This document shows, in pieces, positions 1 through 9,375 of a stretch of 64,000 nt of DNA (positions are counted from its first letter, which is position 1; each line of letters opens with the position of its first letter). The position numbers and the translations under genes were made by a program. Origin of the DNA: CBDCVA01 sp965222935 [NCBI: Candidatus Latescibacterota bacterium] (GTDB taxonomy: Bacteria; Latescibacterota; CBDCVA01); NCBI GenBank assembly GCA_965222935.1, contig CBDCVA010000002.1:434001-498000 (forward strand), in the 5' to 3' direction. The notes under the pieces are model-generated. The model did not search any database. It had not been told where the DNA came from and saw only the letters and a list, made by a program, of their open reading frames with translations.

Positions 1-86
1 ATCCGGATGAAGGAACGCCCAGCCATTGCGGCAGTGGATGGCCATTACGCCAGCACTTCAAGGCCACCACTGACCCGCAACGATAG

Positions 87-116
87 TTGCACGAACGTAT
101 GCTAGATTCCTACCAT
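87..116 (+). promoter_or_regulatory. weak candidate sigma70 promoter upstream of obg
   Basis: A TTGCAC hexamer and a TACCAT hexamer are separated by 18 nt, in an AT-richer patch of the otherwise GC-rich leader before obg. Both hexamers deviate from consensus. The remaining leader from base 1 contains no convincing gene. Confidence 0.25.
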
Positions 117-201
117 ATTAGGCCTATTTTCCCATCCTGGACCCTGAGGCCTCTCCGAGACTCGAAGGATGGCCGGAGGGCGCGGTCGGGGTGACGTGGC
201 C

Positions 202-1194
202 ATGTTCATTGACGAGACAGTCGTTGAAGTCCACGCCGGCGCCGGCGGGGATGGTATCGTGAGCTTCCGGCGCGAGAGGTTCGTGCCGCGCGGCGGTCCC
301 GACGGCGGCGACGGTGGAGACGGTGGGGACGTAGTGATCGAAGCGGCGACGAACCTGCGGACGCTCCACGACCAACGTTACCAGCCCCTCCTTCACGCCG
401 AGCGGGGTGGCAAGGGGTCCGGCAAGAAGATGACGGGACGACGCGGCGCCGACTGCACTATCCGGGTGCCCGTGGGCACGCTCGTGTGGGATACGGAGAC
501 TGACGCGCTCCTAGCCGATCTTGCGGAACCCGGTGCGCGCGTCGTCGTCGCGGGAGGAGGCCGCCGAGGCCGCGGGAACGCGCGCTTTGCGACCGCCACG
601 CGCCAGGTGCCGCGACGGGCGGAATCGGGCGCTCCCGGAGAGGCGCGGAGGCTCCGCCTCGAACTGAAGCTCCTGGCGGATGTGGGCCTGGTCGGCTTCC
701 CCAACGTGGGGAAATCCACGCTCCTATCGCGCCTCTCGGCGGCACGCCCCCGGATCGCGGACTATCCCTTCACGACCTTGGGCCCTCACCTTGGGATCGT
801 CCCCGCCGGCAGGTTTCAGAGCTTTGTCATGGCGGACCTTCCCGGTCTTATCGAGGGTGCGGCCCAGGGCAAGGGGCTGGGCCACCGCTTTCTGCGGCAC
901 ATCGAGCGCACGCGGCTGTTGCTCTTCTGCCTCGAAGCCACGACCCCCGACCCAGCCAAAGAGCTCGCGGTCCTGCACGGAGAGCTAGCCGCTTACAGCC
1001 CAGAACTCGCACAAAAGCCCGCCCAGATCGCCCTCACCAAGGTCGACCTGATGCCCGAGGCACCGGTGGGTGTGATGATAGACGGCGGGCGGGCGCTCCC
1101 CATCTCGGCCGTCAGCGGGGCAGGTCTCGAGAAGCTCGTCAGGAGTCTCGCCGCGGCCCTCGGCCTCGATGCTGACCCGGGAGCCAACCCATGA
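202..1194 (+). CDS. obg: GTPase Obg/CgtA
   Basis: Ribosome-associated GTPase of the Obg family, involved in 50S maturation and stress control. The N-terminal glycine-rich Obg fold is followed by a G domain with G1 GFPNVGKST (about residue 164), G3 DLPGLIEG (about 211), G4 TKVD (about 278) and a G5-like SAVSG. At about 330 aa it has no C-terminal OCT domain, so it is a short-form Obg. An in-frame ATG 33 nt upstream would add MAGGRGRGDVA, but the family's conserved beginning (MFIDET) supports the ATG at 202. The stop codon overlaps the dprA start (ATGA), which implies translational coupling. Confidence 0.95.
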   Translation: MFIDETVVEVHAGAGGDGIVSFRRERFVPRGGPDGGDGGDGGDVVIEAATNLRTLHDQRYQPLLHAERGGKGSGKKMTGRRGADCTIRVPVGTLVWDTETDALLADLAEPGARVVVAGGGRRGRGNARFATATRQVPRRAESGAPGEARRLRLELKLLADVGLVGFPNVGKSTLLSRLSAARPRIADYPFTTLGPHLGIVPAGRFQSFVMADLPGLIEGAAQGKGLGHRFLRHIERTRLLLFCLEATTPDPAKELAVLHGELAAYSPELAQKPAQIALTKVDLMPEAPVGVMIDGGRALPISAVSGAGLEKLVRSLAAALGLDADPGANP

Positions 1195-2345
1195 TGAGCG
1201 ACGCCGAGCTCCGCGCCCACCTTCAGCTCCTGCTCACGCCGGGCGTTGGGCCGCAGCGGCACGCGGCACTGGTGCGGCGCTTCGGCTCGGCGGCCGGGGC
1301 GGTGCGCGCCCCACTCGCGGATATCGCCGCACTACCAGGCTTCGGTGGGGAGATCGTCCAGGCGGTTGCGGCTGGGGTAGACGCCGCGCGGATCGCGGCG
1401 CAGCTTGAGGCCATCGAGCGTTATGACGTGGCCGCTCTTCCCTTCACCGATCCGGCCTACCCCGACCGTCTGCGTCAGACCTACGCCTTCCCGGCACTCC
1501 TGTTCGTACGTGGAGACCCCGCGCATCTCTCGAAGCCGGCGATCGCCATCGTGGGAAGGCGACGGGCTACCGCGTACGGCCGCAACGCCACAAGGATGCT
1601 AGCGCAGGAGCTCGCCCAGCGCGGGATCGTGATCACGAGCGGTATGGCGCGCGGGATTGACTCGCAGGCGCACGTCGCAGCGCTCGAAGCGGGCGGCACG
1701 ACCGTCGCCGTCCTGGGTTCGGGCGCCGATGTCCCCTACCCGACGCAGCGGCGCGACCTCTACGGGGAGATCGTCGCGCGCGGTGCGGTGGTCTCGGAGC
1801 TACCGATGGGGACCAAGCCCATAGGGCAGCATTTCATCATGCGCAACCGGATCATCTCGGGGCTCTCGCTCGGCGTCATCATCGCCGAGGCCGGCGAACA
1901 TTCGGGGGTCTTCCACACCGCGCGCTTTGCCCTCGACCAGAACCGCGAGCTCTTCGCGGTGCCCGGAAACATCACCCAGAGCACGAGCAGAGGTGCCAAC
2001 CGACTGATCCAGCGCGGGGCGAAGCTGGTGCAGACCACTGACGACGTGCTGGAGGAAATCGCGGCATGGCTCCCCGGGGTGCTCACCCTGCCAATACAAG
2101 CGCCAGTACCGCCCGCGGCATCCGAACCGGAGGGGGAGGCCGCCGTCCCCGAGCCACTGGCCTTGCCATCGCCCACTGACCGGGCACTCCTTGAGTACCT
2201 GACATCGGACCCGACCCACATCGACCAGATCTGCACCGATCTGGAGCTGGGGCCCGCCGAAGCCCTGGCGCGTCTCCAGATGCTGGAGCTGACCGGCCAC
2301 GTCGCCCAGCAGCCGGGTAAGCTCTTCACCCGACGTGTCACCTGA
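1191..2345 (+). CDS. dprA: DNA-processing protein DprA
   Basis: DprA/Smf binds incoming single-stranded DNA and loads RecA during natural transformation. The 384-aa protein shows an N-terminal SAM/HhH-like region, then the Rossmann-like core with SGMARGIDSQAH, GSGADVPYP, SELPMG, RNRIISGLS and AEAGEHSGVFHTA, and a C-terminal winged-helix (DprA DML1-like) segment ending near TGHVAQQPGKLFTRR. A Pro/Glu-rich linker of about 35 aa separates core and winged helix. It overlaps obg by 4 nt, and the glycosyltransferase starts 12 nt after its stop, so the three genes probably share a transcript. Confidence 0.95.
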   Translation: MMSDAELRAHLQLLLTPGVGPQRHAALVRRFGSAAGAVRAPLADIAALPGFGGEIVQAVAAGVDAARIAAQLEAIERYDVAALPFTDPAYPDRLRQTYAFPALLFVRGDPAHLSKPAIAIVGRRRATAYGRNATRMLAQELAQRGIVITSGMARGIDSQAHVAALEAGGTTVAVLGSGADVPYPTQRRDLYGEIVARGAVVSELPMGTKPIGQHFIMRNRIISGLSLGVIIAEAGEHSGVFHTARFALDQNRELFAVPGNITQSTSRGANRLIQRGAKLVQTTDDVLEEIAAWLPGVLTLPIQAPVPPAASEPEGEAAVPEPLALPSPTDRALLEYLTSDPTHIDQICTDLELGPAEALARLQMLELTGHVAQQPGKLFTRRVT

Positions 2346-2357
2346 CCCCTCAACCCT

Positions 2358-3515
2358 GTGCAGGCCCTTTCGGTCCTCTTCCTCAATAGCATCGCCGCTG
2401 ACGTCTGGGGCGGTGGGGAAAAGTGGATGGTCGCCGCAGCGCGCGGGCTCATGGCGCGCGGGCATCGTGCATGCTGCGTCGGTCGCCCGGGTGCGCGATG
2501 GCTCCTGGCCGCGCGGGAGGCCGGGGTCTCGACGGTCTCCATGCGCATCCGGGGTGACCTCGACCCGTGGACCGTCTGGCAGTTCCGGCGCCTGTGCACT
2601 CGCGAGCGGGCCGATGTCGTGTGCGCCAACTTCGACAAGGACGTGCGGCTCGGCGGGCTTGCAGCGCGCTGGGCGGGCGTCCCGGCCGTGGTGGCGCGCA
2701 AGGGGCTGGCACTCCTGTGGGACCGGGCGCGCTTCCGCGCAAGCTACGTCCATCTCACCGACGGTATCATCACGCCCTGCCACGCGATCAAAGAGACGTT
2801 TCGCCGCTTCACGTGGCTCCCACAAGAGCGTGTCCATGTCGTACACAACGGGGTAGACATCGAAGCATACTCGCCCGCGGTCTCGGCCGACGGCGTCCGC
2901 GACGGCCTGGGCATTCCCCCGGAGGCACACCTGGTTGTGGCGGCGGGCCGGCTGGTGAGTCAGAAAGGCTACCCGGACCTCATCGCCGCAGCAGCGCTAT
3001 TGCGTCCAAGGTTCCACGACCTGCGCGTTCTCATCGCCGGTGATGGGAAGGAAGAGAACGCCCTGCGTGCTCTGGTTGATGCGCAGGGCTTGGGTGAGTG
3101 TGTGACCTTCGCCGGCTTCCGAAGCGACGTGCAGCGCTTGGTGCGCGCGGGTGACATCTTCGTCCAGGCCTCGCACTTCGAGGGTCTACCCAATGCGGTA
3201 CTCGAAGCCATGGCGCTGGGTCGGCCCGTCGTCGCGACAGGCGTCGGGGGGACTCGCGAGCTCGTCGCAGACGGCGAAACCGGCTATCTCGTCCCCGCAC
3301 GCGATCCGAAGGCACTGGCCAACCACCTCGCCGCCCTACTTTCCGACCCGGATCGCCGCGAGAGGATGGGTGCCGCGGGCCGCGCCCAAGCGGAGGCGCA
3401 TTTCAGCCTTGAAGCGATGGTCTCAGGGACCGAGCGCGTCTTTCAGACCCTCGTCGCCGAGGCGCGAGATGTGCCCTCCGCTCGGCGATCCGCCACGATG
3501 GCGGCGACCCTCTGA
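2358..3515 (+). CDS. GT4-family glycosyltransferase
   Basis: A 385-aa retaining glycosyltransferase of the GT-B fold, CAZy GT4-like, probably acting on a cell-surface glycan or lipid-linked sugar at the cytoplasmic face. The N-terminal half begins with a GGGEKWM nucleotide-domain loop. The C-terminal half has VVAAGRLVSQKGYPDLI, the donor-binding E-x7-E region (HFEGLPNAVLEAMALG) and GVGGTRELVADGETG. The GTG at 2358 is chosen because translation then begins directly with the first beta strand and lies just after dprA. Its 3' end overlaps the convergent GT9 gene by 73 bp. Acceptor and donor cannot be read from sequence. Confidence 0.9.
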   Translation: MQALSVLFLNSIAADVWGGGEKWMVAAARGLMARGHRACCVGRPGARWLLAAREAGVSTVSMRIRGDLDPWTVWQFRRLCTRERADVVCANFDKDVRLGGLAARWAGVPAVVARKGLALLWDRARFRASYVHLTDGIITPCHAIKETFRRFTWLPQERVHVVHNGVDIEAYSPAVSADGVRDGLGIPPEAHLVVAAGRLVSQKGYPDLIAAAALLRPRFHDLRVLIAGDGKEENALRALVDAQGLGECVTFAGFRSDVQRLVRAGDIFVQASHFEGLPNAVLEAMALGRPVVATGVGGTRELVADGETGYLVPARDPKALANHLAALLSDPDRRERMGAAGRAQAEAHFSLEAMVSGTERVFQTLVAEARDVPSARRSATMAATL

Positions 3516-4540
3516 AAGGTGGTATCGGGATCGAGCCGGGTCATGCAGATAAGCTCGTTGGGGCAGCCACGCTTGAGGCCGCAACGCGCGCACGGGACAT
3601 CGACCCGAAGGGCTGGGTGGCGCACGGCGTCGGGCGGGTTCATGGTGCGCTCGTCGGTCGGGCCGAAAATGGTCACGGTCGGCGTCCCTGCGGCCACGGC
3701 CACGTGCTTGGGCCCGTTGTCGTTACTCACGAGGACGTCGCAGCGCGCTAAAAGCGCCGCGAGCTGGCCCAGGTCCGTCGGCGGAACGAGAGTCGGTTCC
3801 GTCCCCATCTGCGACGCGACGGCCAGAGCCCGATCGCGCTCGCCCGGTCCCCACAGCAGGAGGATGTGCGCGCCTATCTCTCTGGCTACCCGATCGGCGA
3901 CGGCGGCGTAGCCCTCCGGCATCCAGCGGCGCGTCTCCATGATGCTCGTAGGTGCCATCGCCACGAGAGGTCGACCGTCCGCAAACCCCGCGCTCCGGAG
4001 GTAGCCCTCGGCCCAGGTCCCCGCCGCATCAGGGATGCTCAGGCTGAGATTGAGGTCCTCGGGCTCAGCGCCCAGCACCCGGCCCAGATCGCACTTGCGG
4101 TCGGCGACGTAGCGTTCGCGCCCGCTGCCGCTCACGACGTGTGTGTACGCCCACTGGCGCGGTCTCCCCGCAAAGCCCACGCGCCATCGCGCCCCCGAGA
4201 TGAGAGCCATCAGCGCCGTCTTCTGGTTGCCTAAGAGGTCGATGATGCAGTCGTAGTGGTTGCGGCGAATGACACGCAGCGCGTCGAGCGAAGCCTCGAG
4301 GTAGCCCCCTAGGCCCCGCCAGCTACGCCCTCGCCGGGGGTCATAGGCGATGACGCGGTCTAGGTCGGGATGTCCCTCGGTGAGCGGTGCGAAGGGACGC
4401 TCGACCAGGAACGCGATGTGTGCGTGCGGGAAGGACCGCCGCAGAGCACGCACCAGCGGCGTCGCAAGGAGGCAATCGCCGAGCTGGCGCAGTGCTACGA
4501 TGAGGATGCGGCGCGGTGTTCCCGGGTACGGTCGAGACAT
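3443..4540 (-). CDS. GT9 heptosyltransferase-like glycosyltransferase
   Basis: A 365-aa GT9 family protein, related to LPS heptosyltransferases that add heptose to the lipid A-core on the cytosolic side of the inner membrane. It has the family's start (ILIVALRQLGDCLLATPLVRAL), the donor-side block VSNDNGPKHVAVAAGTPTVTIFGPT, and a Cys-containing tail (CARCGLKRGCPNELIC) typical of GT9 proteins. Its start codon lies 46 nt inside the preceding GT9 gene, so the two are coupled, and its end overlaps the convergent GT4 gene. The exact sugar is unknown. Confidence 0.88.
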   Translation of the reverse strand: MSRPYPGTPRRILIVALRQLGDCLLATPLVRALRRSFPHAHIAFLVERPFAPLTEGHPDLDRVIAYDPRRGRSWRGLGGYLEASLDALRVIRRNHYDCIIDLLGNQKTALMALISGARWRVGFAGRPRQWAYTHVVSGSGRERYVADRKCDLGRVLGAEPEDLNLSLSIPDAAGTWAEGYLRSAGFADGRPLVAMAPTSIMETRRWMPEGYAAVADRVAREIGAHILLLWGPGERDRALAVASQMGTEPTLVPPTDLGQLAALLARCDVLVSNDNGPKHVAVAAGTPTVTIFGPTDERTMNPPDAVRHPALRVDVPCARCGLKRGCPNELICMTRLDPDTTFQRVAAIVADRRAEGTSRASATRV

Positions 4541-5670
4541 GCGCAGGCGAGAGCGACGAGGCGGTCGAAGTCGAGGTCATGCAGGCAGGCGAGCTCGGGC
4601 GTGACGTCGCATTCTCGCTTCCAGCAGGGACGGCACCCGACATCGGCCCAAAGCTTCGCGCCTCGCCCGAACAGATCCACCTCCTGCTCACAGGAGAGGC
4701 CGAAGTGGACGACGACCCGCTTTTTCAGGGCAATGGCCGCATGCATGGCAAAGGTGTCGCCGGTGATGACGACATCGCACAGGTCGATGAGTGCCATGCC
4801 CATCCGCACGCCCCGATCGGTGGGAGTCTCAAATACCGGGGCGCGGGTTCGCTCGGCGATGGATGCGTTGCGCTCGATCTCGTCCCGGCCCCCCAGAAGC
4901 AGGATCGCCGCATCGGGTCGCGCCTTCGCCAGTGCATCGCAGACGGCGATCTGCTGCTCGATGAAAAGCTTCTTGTTGGGATACAGCGGCGAGCAGCCCG
5001 TGTTAAAGCCCACGATGGGCGTATCGGCGGCGATGCCCGCCTCGCGGCGCCATGCGGCCGCAGATTCAAGTTCCGTCTCGCTCAGAATCAGGATATATTC
5101 TTCCCGCCGGTAGTCGAGCCCGAAAGCCTCAGCCAACAGGCTCTGCCCCGTCCGCCTGTTGACATGAAACTTCAGGCGGTCGTCGAGGCCCAAGGCATAG
5201 AGATGGTGCGCCTCGGGGTTGAGAGGGCGAATCGCCCCCTGGGGTGACAGGCCGAAGCCGCGCTTGATCGGGGCGCGGACGCGCTCCGCTAGGTTGGCGG
5301 ATGAACGGCTCTTATCGGCGTTGAGAAGGACGTCGAACGCCTCCCCCTCGAGGGCATAGACCTCGTCGAAAACGAAGGGCACGACGCGGTCCACCAGAGG
5401 GTTATGCCCCAGAATCGGGGCTGCGCTCGGACCGGTGACCCAGGTGAGATGACTCTCGGGCCAGGCGCGTCGGATGGCGGGCAAAAGACACGTCGTTTGG
5501 AGCACATCGCCCATTTGATCGAGATTGATCAGAAGGATGCGCGCTCCCCAGGACCGGAACTTGGCGCAATCGGGCGTGCAGACCATGCCCGGCTCGCAGG
5601 GCTTGTAGCCGTTGAAGAAACGGCAGTCCGGGCGGACGTACGGTTCCCCGCCATTGGAGAGAGGGTTCAT
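4495..5670 (-). CDS. GT9-like glycosyltransferase with N-terminal Cys motif
   Basis: A 391-aa GT9-type protein that starts with a Cys-rich segment (CRFFNGYKPCEPGMVCTPDC, residues about 16-35) before the Rossmann start ILLINLDQMGDVLQTTCLLPAIRRA. The acceptor/donor block ITGDTFAMHAAIALKKRVVVHFG and a second Cys cluster (CRPCWKREC) follow. The four N-terminal Cys could bind a metal; such a preface is known in some GT9 proteins of envelope glycan clusters. It overlaps the next GT9 by 46 nt, and a 13-codon ORF ending ATGA precedes it. It diverges from the methyltransferase gene. Confidence 0.85.
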   Translation of the reverse strand: MNPLSNGGEPYVRPDCRFFNGYKPCEPGMVCTPDCAKFRSWGARILLINLDQMGDVLQTTCLLPAIRRAWPESHLTWVTGPSAAPILGHNPLVDRVVPFVFDEVYALEGEAFDVLLNADKSRSSANLAERVRAPIKRGFGLSPQGAIRPLNPEAHHLYALGLDDRLKFHVNRRTGQSLLAEAFGLDYRREEYILILSETELESAAAWRREAGIAADTPIVGFNTGCSPLYPNKKLFIEQQIAVCDALAKARPDAAILLLGGRDEIERNASIAERTRAPVFETPTDRGVRMGMALIDLCDVVITGDTFAMHAAIALKKRVVVHFGLSCEQEVDLFGRGAKLWADVGCRPCWKRECDVTPELACLHDLDFDRLVALACACLDRTREHRAASSS

Positions 5671-5705
5671 GGAAGCTGGGGGTCAACCTCGCAGGGCTTG
5701 TAGCC
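5593..5705. repeat. 18-bp direct repeat encoding GYKPCE
   Basis: The 18-mer ctcgcagggcttgtagcc occurs at 5593-5610, inside the GT9 Cys motif, and again at 5688-5705, in the divergent intergenic region. The copies are 95 bp apart and read in the same orientation. On the minus strand both encode GYKPCE. This looks like a small local duplication. Confidence 0.7.
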
Positions 5706-5708
5706 CAT
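5667..5708 (-). other. possible 13-aa leader ORF before GT9
   Basis: The minus strand carries ATG followed by codons for GYKPCEVDPQLP and a TGA that overlaps the GT9 start as ATGA. Its first half duplicates the GYKPCE of the GT9 Cys motif. It may be a coupled leader peptide or simply a by-product of the local duplication. No strong Shine-Dalgarno motif is visible, and its start overlaps the start of the divergent methyltransferase. Confidence 0.3.
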
Positions 5709-6501
5709 GATGGACGCGCGCCCGCCCAACAGGCCGCTCGACCCTGACGACTTGAGGCGATCCGAGTACCGGACCATCGTCGAGACGATGCACGCGATGA
5801 TGGGCATCAACGGCACCAAGCGGGGCTTTCGGTCCTGCAAGGGGAACCACCTACTGGAGATCGCGACGTTCATGCGAGCACACATCCAATCGCTCAAACA
5901 CTGGGATTACCCGTGGGCAATCCTCCACGCCGATCTCGAACCTCGCTCGCGTGTCCTGGATGCCGGCAGCGGTCGCGGTGCTCTCCACCTCTACCTGGCC
6001 GCGCAAGGCCACCATGTCACCGCGCTCGATTGGGCCGCCTTCGCGCCACGCTGGATCAACCGCCTTTCGCAGAGCCAGCCGTCTCGCTGGTGGGCGCGGG
6101 CGATGGCGCGCGCCTATGACGTCCACATCCGCTACGAGCCGGGCGACATCCGTGAGCTGCCTTTCACCGAAGCCACCTTCGACCGCGTCTTCTGCATTTC
6201 CGTGCTCGAGCACCTCGCTCCCGGCGACGATACCCGAGCGATGCGGGAACTCTTGCGCGTCTGCGCCCCCGAAGGCCGCGTCGTGGTCACCGTAGACCTG
6301 GCGCTCGACGACACATCCGACGGGTACACCGCAGAAGCCATCGAAGAGCGCCTGGTCGAACCGACGGGCGCGACCGTCATCGGCGCGAAAGACTACCGGA
6401 TTCCCGATCGGACGGCCTACGCGACTCAGGTGTGCGCTGCCTTTGACAAACAACACCTCCCGGCAACCTCGGCCGGCCTGGTCCTCACGCCGGAGAAGTA
6501 A
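5707..6501 (+). CDS. class I SAM-dependent methyltransferase
   Basis: A 264-aa methyltransferase with motif I VLDAGSGRGALHLYLA (about residue 80), an acidic strand end ALDW, and a post-motif block PFTEATFDRVFCISVLEHL, as in Methyltransf_11/25 proteins. The substrate is unknown. The divergent GT9 genes suggest a role in surface-glycan modification. Tandem ATG codons at 5707 and 5710 are both possible starts. The last 30 residues are polar and not part of the core fold. Confidence 0.85.
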   Translation: MMDARPPNRPLDPDDLRRSEYRTIVETMHAMMGINGTKRGFRSCKGNHLLEIATFMRAHIQSLKHWDYPWAILHADLEPRSRVLDAGSGRGALHLYLAAQGHHVTALDWAAFAPRWINRLSQSQPSRWWARAMARAYDVHIRYEPGDIRELPFTEATFDRVFCISVLEHLAPGDDTRAMRELLRVCAPEGRVVVTVDLALDDTSDGYTAEAIEERLVEPTGATVIGAKDYRIPDRTAYATQVCAAFDKQHLPATSAGLVLTPEK

Positions 6502-6730
6502 AACCATCAAGAAAAGAAATCAATTTCTGCCGCGCATGCAAAGCGAACAACGGATTGAGAACCCTCCGCCCATCGAAGGGTCGAAAAGAAGCGCAGGATG
6601 GCCAAGCTATTGCGTACCTGAAGCAAAGGATGCTCATTGATATGGGTTGCCTTGCGACTTCCGCTTTGGGGACGACTTGACACGACGATGGCGGTTTTGG
6701 AGGTTTCCACGTCTTTAGGAGCTTGATCCC

Positions 6731-7738
6731 ATGGCTAATTCAGATCCTCCTCGCCCACGTTCCGCGCAACCGGCGCAGCAGGACGGCTACTTGCTTGAAT
6801 TCGAGAAGCCCATCGTCGAGTTGGAGCGGAAGATCACGGAGATGCGCGCCTACGCCGACTTGGAGGGCCTCGAGGTCGGTGACGAGCTTCATGACCTTGA
6901 ACGTAGGGTCGAACGACTAAGGCGCCAGACTTATTCGAAGCTCACGCGATGGCAGCGCGTCCAGATCGCCCGCCATCCCCAAAGGCCCCACACGCTGGAC
7001 TACATCGCGCAGCTCATGTCCGATTTCTTCGAGCTCCACGGCGATCGAGCTTTCTCCGACGACCCATCCATCGTCGGAGGCATCGCGCGCTTCGAAGGCA
7101 CACCGATCGTGGTCGTCGGCCACCAGAAAGGACGGGACACCCGGGAGAACATCGAGCGTAACTGGGGCATGCCGCACCCGGAGGGCTACCGCAAGGCCCG
7201 ACGGCTGTTCGAGCTCGCGGAAAAGTTCGGGCTTCCCATCGTGACCTTGATCGACACGATGGGCGCCTACCCCGGCATCGGCGCCGAGGAGCGCGGCCAG
7301 GCGGAGGCCATCGCCCGTAACCTCATGGTTATGAGCCGGCTTAAGACGCCGATCCTGGTCATCATCATCGGGGAAGGCGCCAGCGGCGGTGCACTGGGGA
7401 TCGGCGTCGGCGATCGGACGCTGATGTTCGAGCACAGTTGGTACGCGGTCATCGCGCCCGAAAGCTGCTCGACCATCCTCTACCGTTCTCGCGACAAGAA
7501 GGAAGAGGCGGCGGACAACATGAAGGTCTGCGCGGAGGACCTGTTGGCGCTCGGCATCGTCGATCGAATCATCCCCGAGGCCACCGGCGGCGCCCACCGC
7601 GATCCCGAGACGGCGGCGGATAACTTGCGCGTCGCGCTGCGCGAGGAGCTTGCGTCGCTCTTGGAGATCCCCACCGAACAGCTCATCGAGCAGCGGGCGG
7701 AGAAGCTCGCCCGAATAGGAATCTGGGAGGAAGGTTGA
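6731..7738 (+). CDS. accA: acetyl-CoA carboxylase carboxyltransferase subunit alpha
   Basis: Alpha subunit of the carboxyltransferase that moves CO2 from biotin to acetyl-CoA, giving malonyl-CoA for fatty acid synthesis. At 335 aa it has normal AccA length. Recognisable blocks are [14 protein letters not shown] at the N-terminus, the [22 protein letters not shown] domain start, [27 protein letters not shown], and the oxyanion region [22 protein letters not shown] precedes the ATG. No accD is fused or adjacent. The next gene overlaps its stop by 4 nt. Confidence 0.97.
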   Translation: MANSDPPRPRSAQPAQQDGYLLEFEKPIVELERKITEMRAYADLEGLEVGDELHDLERRVERLRRQTYSKLTRWQRVQIARHPQRPHTLDYIAQLMSDFFELHGDRAFSDDPSIVGGIARFEGTPIVVVGHQKGRDTRENIERNWGMPHPEGYRKARRLFELAEKFGLPIVTLIDTMGAYPGIGAEERGQAEAIARNLMVMSRLKTPILVIIIGEGASGGALGIGVGDRTLMFEHSWYAVIAPESCSTILYRSRDKKEEAADNMKVCAEDLLALGIVDRIIPEATGGAHRDPETAADNLRVALREELASLLEIPTEQLIEQRAEKLARIGIWEEG

Positions 7739-8163
7739 ACACAACGAGGCCCGCGAGCGAGACGACCATTCGTGTGCGCTACGCCGAGACCGATCAGATG
7801 CGCGTCGCTTACCACGCGCGCTACCTGGAGTGGTTCGAGGTGGCCCGGACGGACCTTCTGCGCCACCTCGGGTTTCCCTATCGCCACCTGGAGGAGCAGG
7901 GCTGGCTTTTGCCGGTGATCGAGGCCCAGGTCCGCTTCATGAAACCGGCTTTTTACGACGACATCCTCACGATCTCCTGCGCGCTTGCGCAAGAGCCCGG
8001 CTCGACCATCGCCCTGAACTACGATGTCCGGTGCAACGGCGATTGTCTCGCGCAGGGGCGCACTGTTCACGCCTTCGTCCGACCGGACAGAACGCCGACC
8101 CGGCCCCCACGAGACCTGCTCGCCGCCTTGCGCGCCGTTGAAGGAGCGAAACCCGATGCTTGA
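7735..8163 (+). CDS. acyl-CoA thioesterase, YbgC/FadM (4HBT) family
   Basis: A 142-aa hotdog-fold thioesterase that hydrolyses acyl-Co[32 protein letters not shown] contains the 4-hydroxybenzoyl-CoA thioesterase signature with the catalytic-type Asp/Tyr (ETDQM, YH..Y). The TTG at 7735 overlaps the accA stop and is the first start in frame, with AGGAAGG just upstream. The accA coupling suggests fatty-acid or acyl-CoA turnover. Confidence 0.88.
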   Translation: MNTTRPASETTIRVRYAETDQMRVAYHARYLEWFEVARTDLLRHLGFPYRHLEEQGWLLPVIEAQVRFMKPAFYDDILTISCALAQEPGSTIALNYDVRCNGDCLAQGRTVHAFVRPDRTPTRPPRDLLAALRAVEGAKPDA

Positions 8164-8524
8164 CTCGATGCTCCTGGAAATTCTGGCCTGCCCCAAGTGC
8201 AAGGGCCCGCTGGAGTACAATCCCGAGGCGGGGACACTAACGTCGTGGCAATCCATGCTGCGATACCGTATCGAGGACGACATCCCCATCATGCTCATCG
8301 AAGAGGCACAACAACTCACGGCGGACGACCTCGCCCAGCACCTGCTCGCCAGGCTCCCCACCGATGTCGAGTGCCAGGCGCTCCGCGATGCCACCGACGC
8401 CGCATCATTGCGTCAACTCCTGGAGCAGTACCAGGAGACCCTGGGGCTCGCCGCGACTGAGTGGCTTGCCCGCTCGGACGAGAAGCTGAGCGGACTCGCC
8501 GAGAGCCTTCGGGCGACGCCATAG
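8156..8524 (+). CDS. Trm112-like zinc-finger protein with C-terminal extension
   Basis: The first 60 residues match the Trm112/UPF0434 (YcaR) family: LLEILACPKCKGPLEYN, then a hydrophobic strand and RYRIEDDIPIMLIEEA. Only the first CxxC is present; the second zinc ligand pair of the family is absent, which is usual in the bacterial short forms. A C-terminal extension of about 60 mostly helical residues is unusual for this roughly 60-aa family. The ATG at 8156 overlaps the thioesterase end by 8 nt. Confidence 0.8.
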   Translation: MLDSMLLEILACPKCKGPLEYNPEAGTLTSWQSMLRYRIEDDIPIMLIEEAQQLTADDLAQHLLARLPTDVECQALRDATDAASLRQLLEQYQETLGLAATEWLARSDEKLSGLAESLRATP

Positions 8525-8565
8525 ACCGCAGTTTTCTGGGCAACTTCCCCCAAGGAGGCCGATCG

Positions 8566-9348
8566 ATGAAGCTCGAAGGTAAGGTCGCCATCGTCACGGG
8601 TTGCGCCCACGGGATCGGTGAAGCCACAGCGAAGCTCTTTGCCCGGGAAGGCGCGAAAGTCTGCGGTTGTGACGTTGCCGACGAAGATGGCCAGGCCACC
8701 ATCAACGGGATCGTGGCCTCGGGCGGCGAAGCGGCCTACTGTCACGGCGACGTCTCGGCCGACGCCGACTGCAAATCGGTCACCGACTGCGCGGTGGAAA
8801 ACTTCGGCGGACTCAACATCCTCATCAACAACGCAGCCATTGCCAACTTCATTAAAATCACGGATATGAGTGAAGAGGAGTGGGATCGCCTTATCAACAT
8901 TAACCTCAAAAGTTGTTACCTGATGAGCCGCCACGCCATCCCCCACATCAAAGATCGCGGCGGCGGTGCCATCGTCAACATCGCTTCGGTCCACGGCATG
9001 GCGACTCAGGGCAATTGCACGGCCTACGCGGCCAGTAAGGCCGGCGTGATCGGCTTCACGCGCAGTCTAGCCCTGGAGCTCGCCCCCGAGGGCATCCGGG
9101 TCAACTGCGTGCTGCCCGGCGCCATCCAGACGGCCATGTTCATGTACGATATGGAGCGCAACGCCCGAGAGAAAGGGACGACGGTCGAGCAGGAGGTCGA
9201 GAACGCGGCCAGGATGGAACCCATCGGCCGCATCGGGCAGCCCATCGAGATCGCGAAGGCGCTGCTGTTCCTCACCAGCGACGACAGCTCTTTCGCAACG
9301 GGCTACCCCTTCGCCGTCGACGGCGGTCTGCTCGCCAGCCTGTGGTAA
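8566..9348 (+). CDS. SDR-family oxidoreductase
   Basis: A 260-aa classical short-chain dehydrogenase/reductase using NAD(P)H. It has the TGCAHGIGEA nucleotide loop, NNAA motif (ILINNAAIANF), catalytic Ser in IASVHG, catalytic YAASK and a PG motif (VLPGAIQTAMF). AAGGAGG lies 8 nt before the ATG, which supports this start over the in-frame ATG 105 nt upstream. The substrate is unknown. The protein ends DGGLLASLW, as in many FabG-like members. Confidence 0.93.
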   Translation: MKLEGKVAIVTGCAHGIGEATAKLFAREGAKVCGCDVADEDGQATINGIVASGGEAAYCHGDVSADADCKSVTDCAVENFGGLNILINNAAIANFIKITDMSEEEWDRLININLKSCYLMSRHAIPHIKDRGGGAIVNIASVHGMATQGNCTAYAASKAGVIGFTRSLALELAPEGIRVNCVLPGAIQTAMFMYDMERNAREKGTTVEQEVENAARMEPIGRIGQPIEIAKALLFLTSDDSSFATGYPFAVDGGLLASLW

Positions 9349-9375
9349 GGCGACTGCAGTGGCGCTACGGCTTCG

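Noticed and set aside
124-396. Minus-strand ORF opposite obg.
   Set aside because: Shadow of obg; no start context or conserved motif.
5667-5897. Minus-strand ORF through the methyltransferase start.
   Set aside because: It is largely antisense to the real methyltransferase; only its last 14 codons are listed as a possible leader.
7735-8163. Selenoprotein or recoding elsewhere in the housekeeping block.
   Set aside because: No other gene in the left half shows an in-frame TGA at a conserved Cys position.
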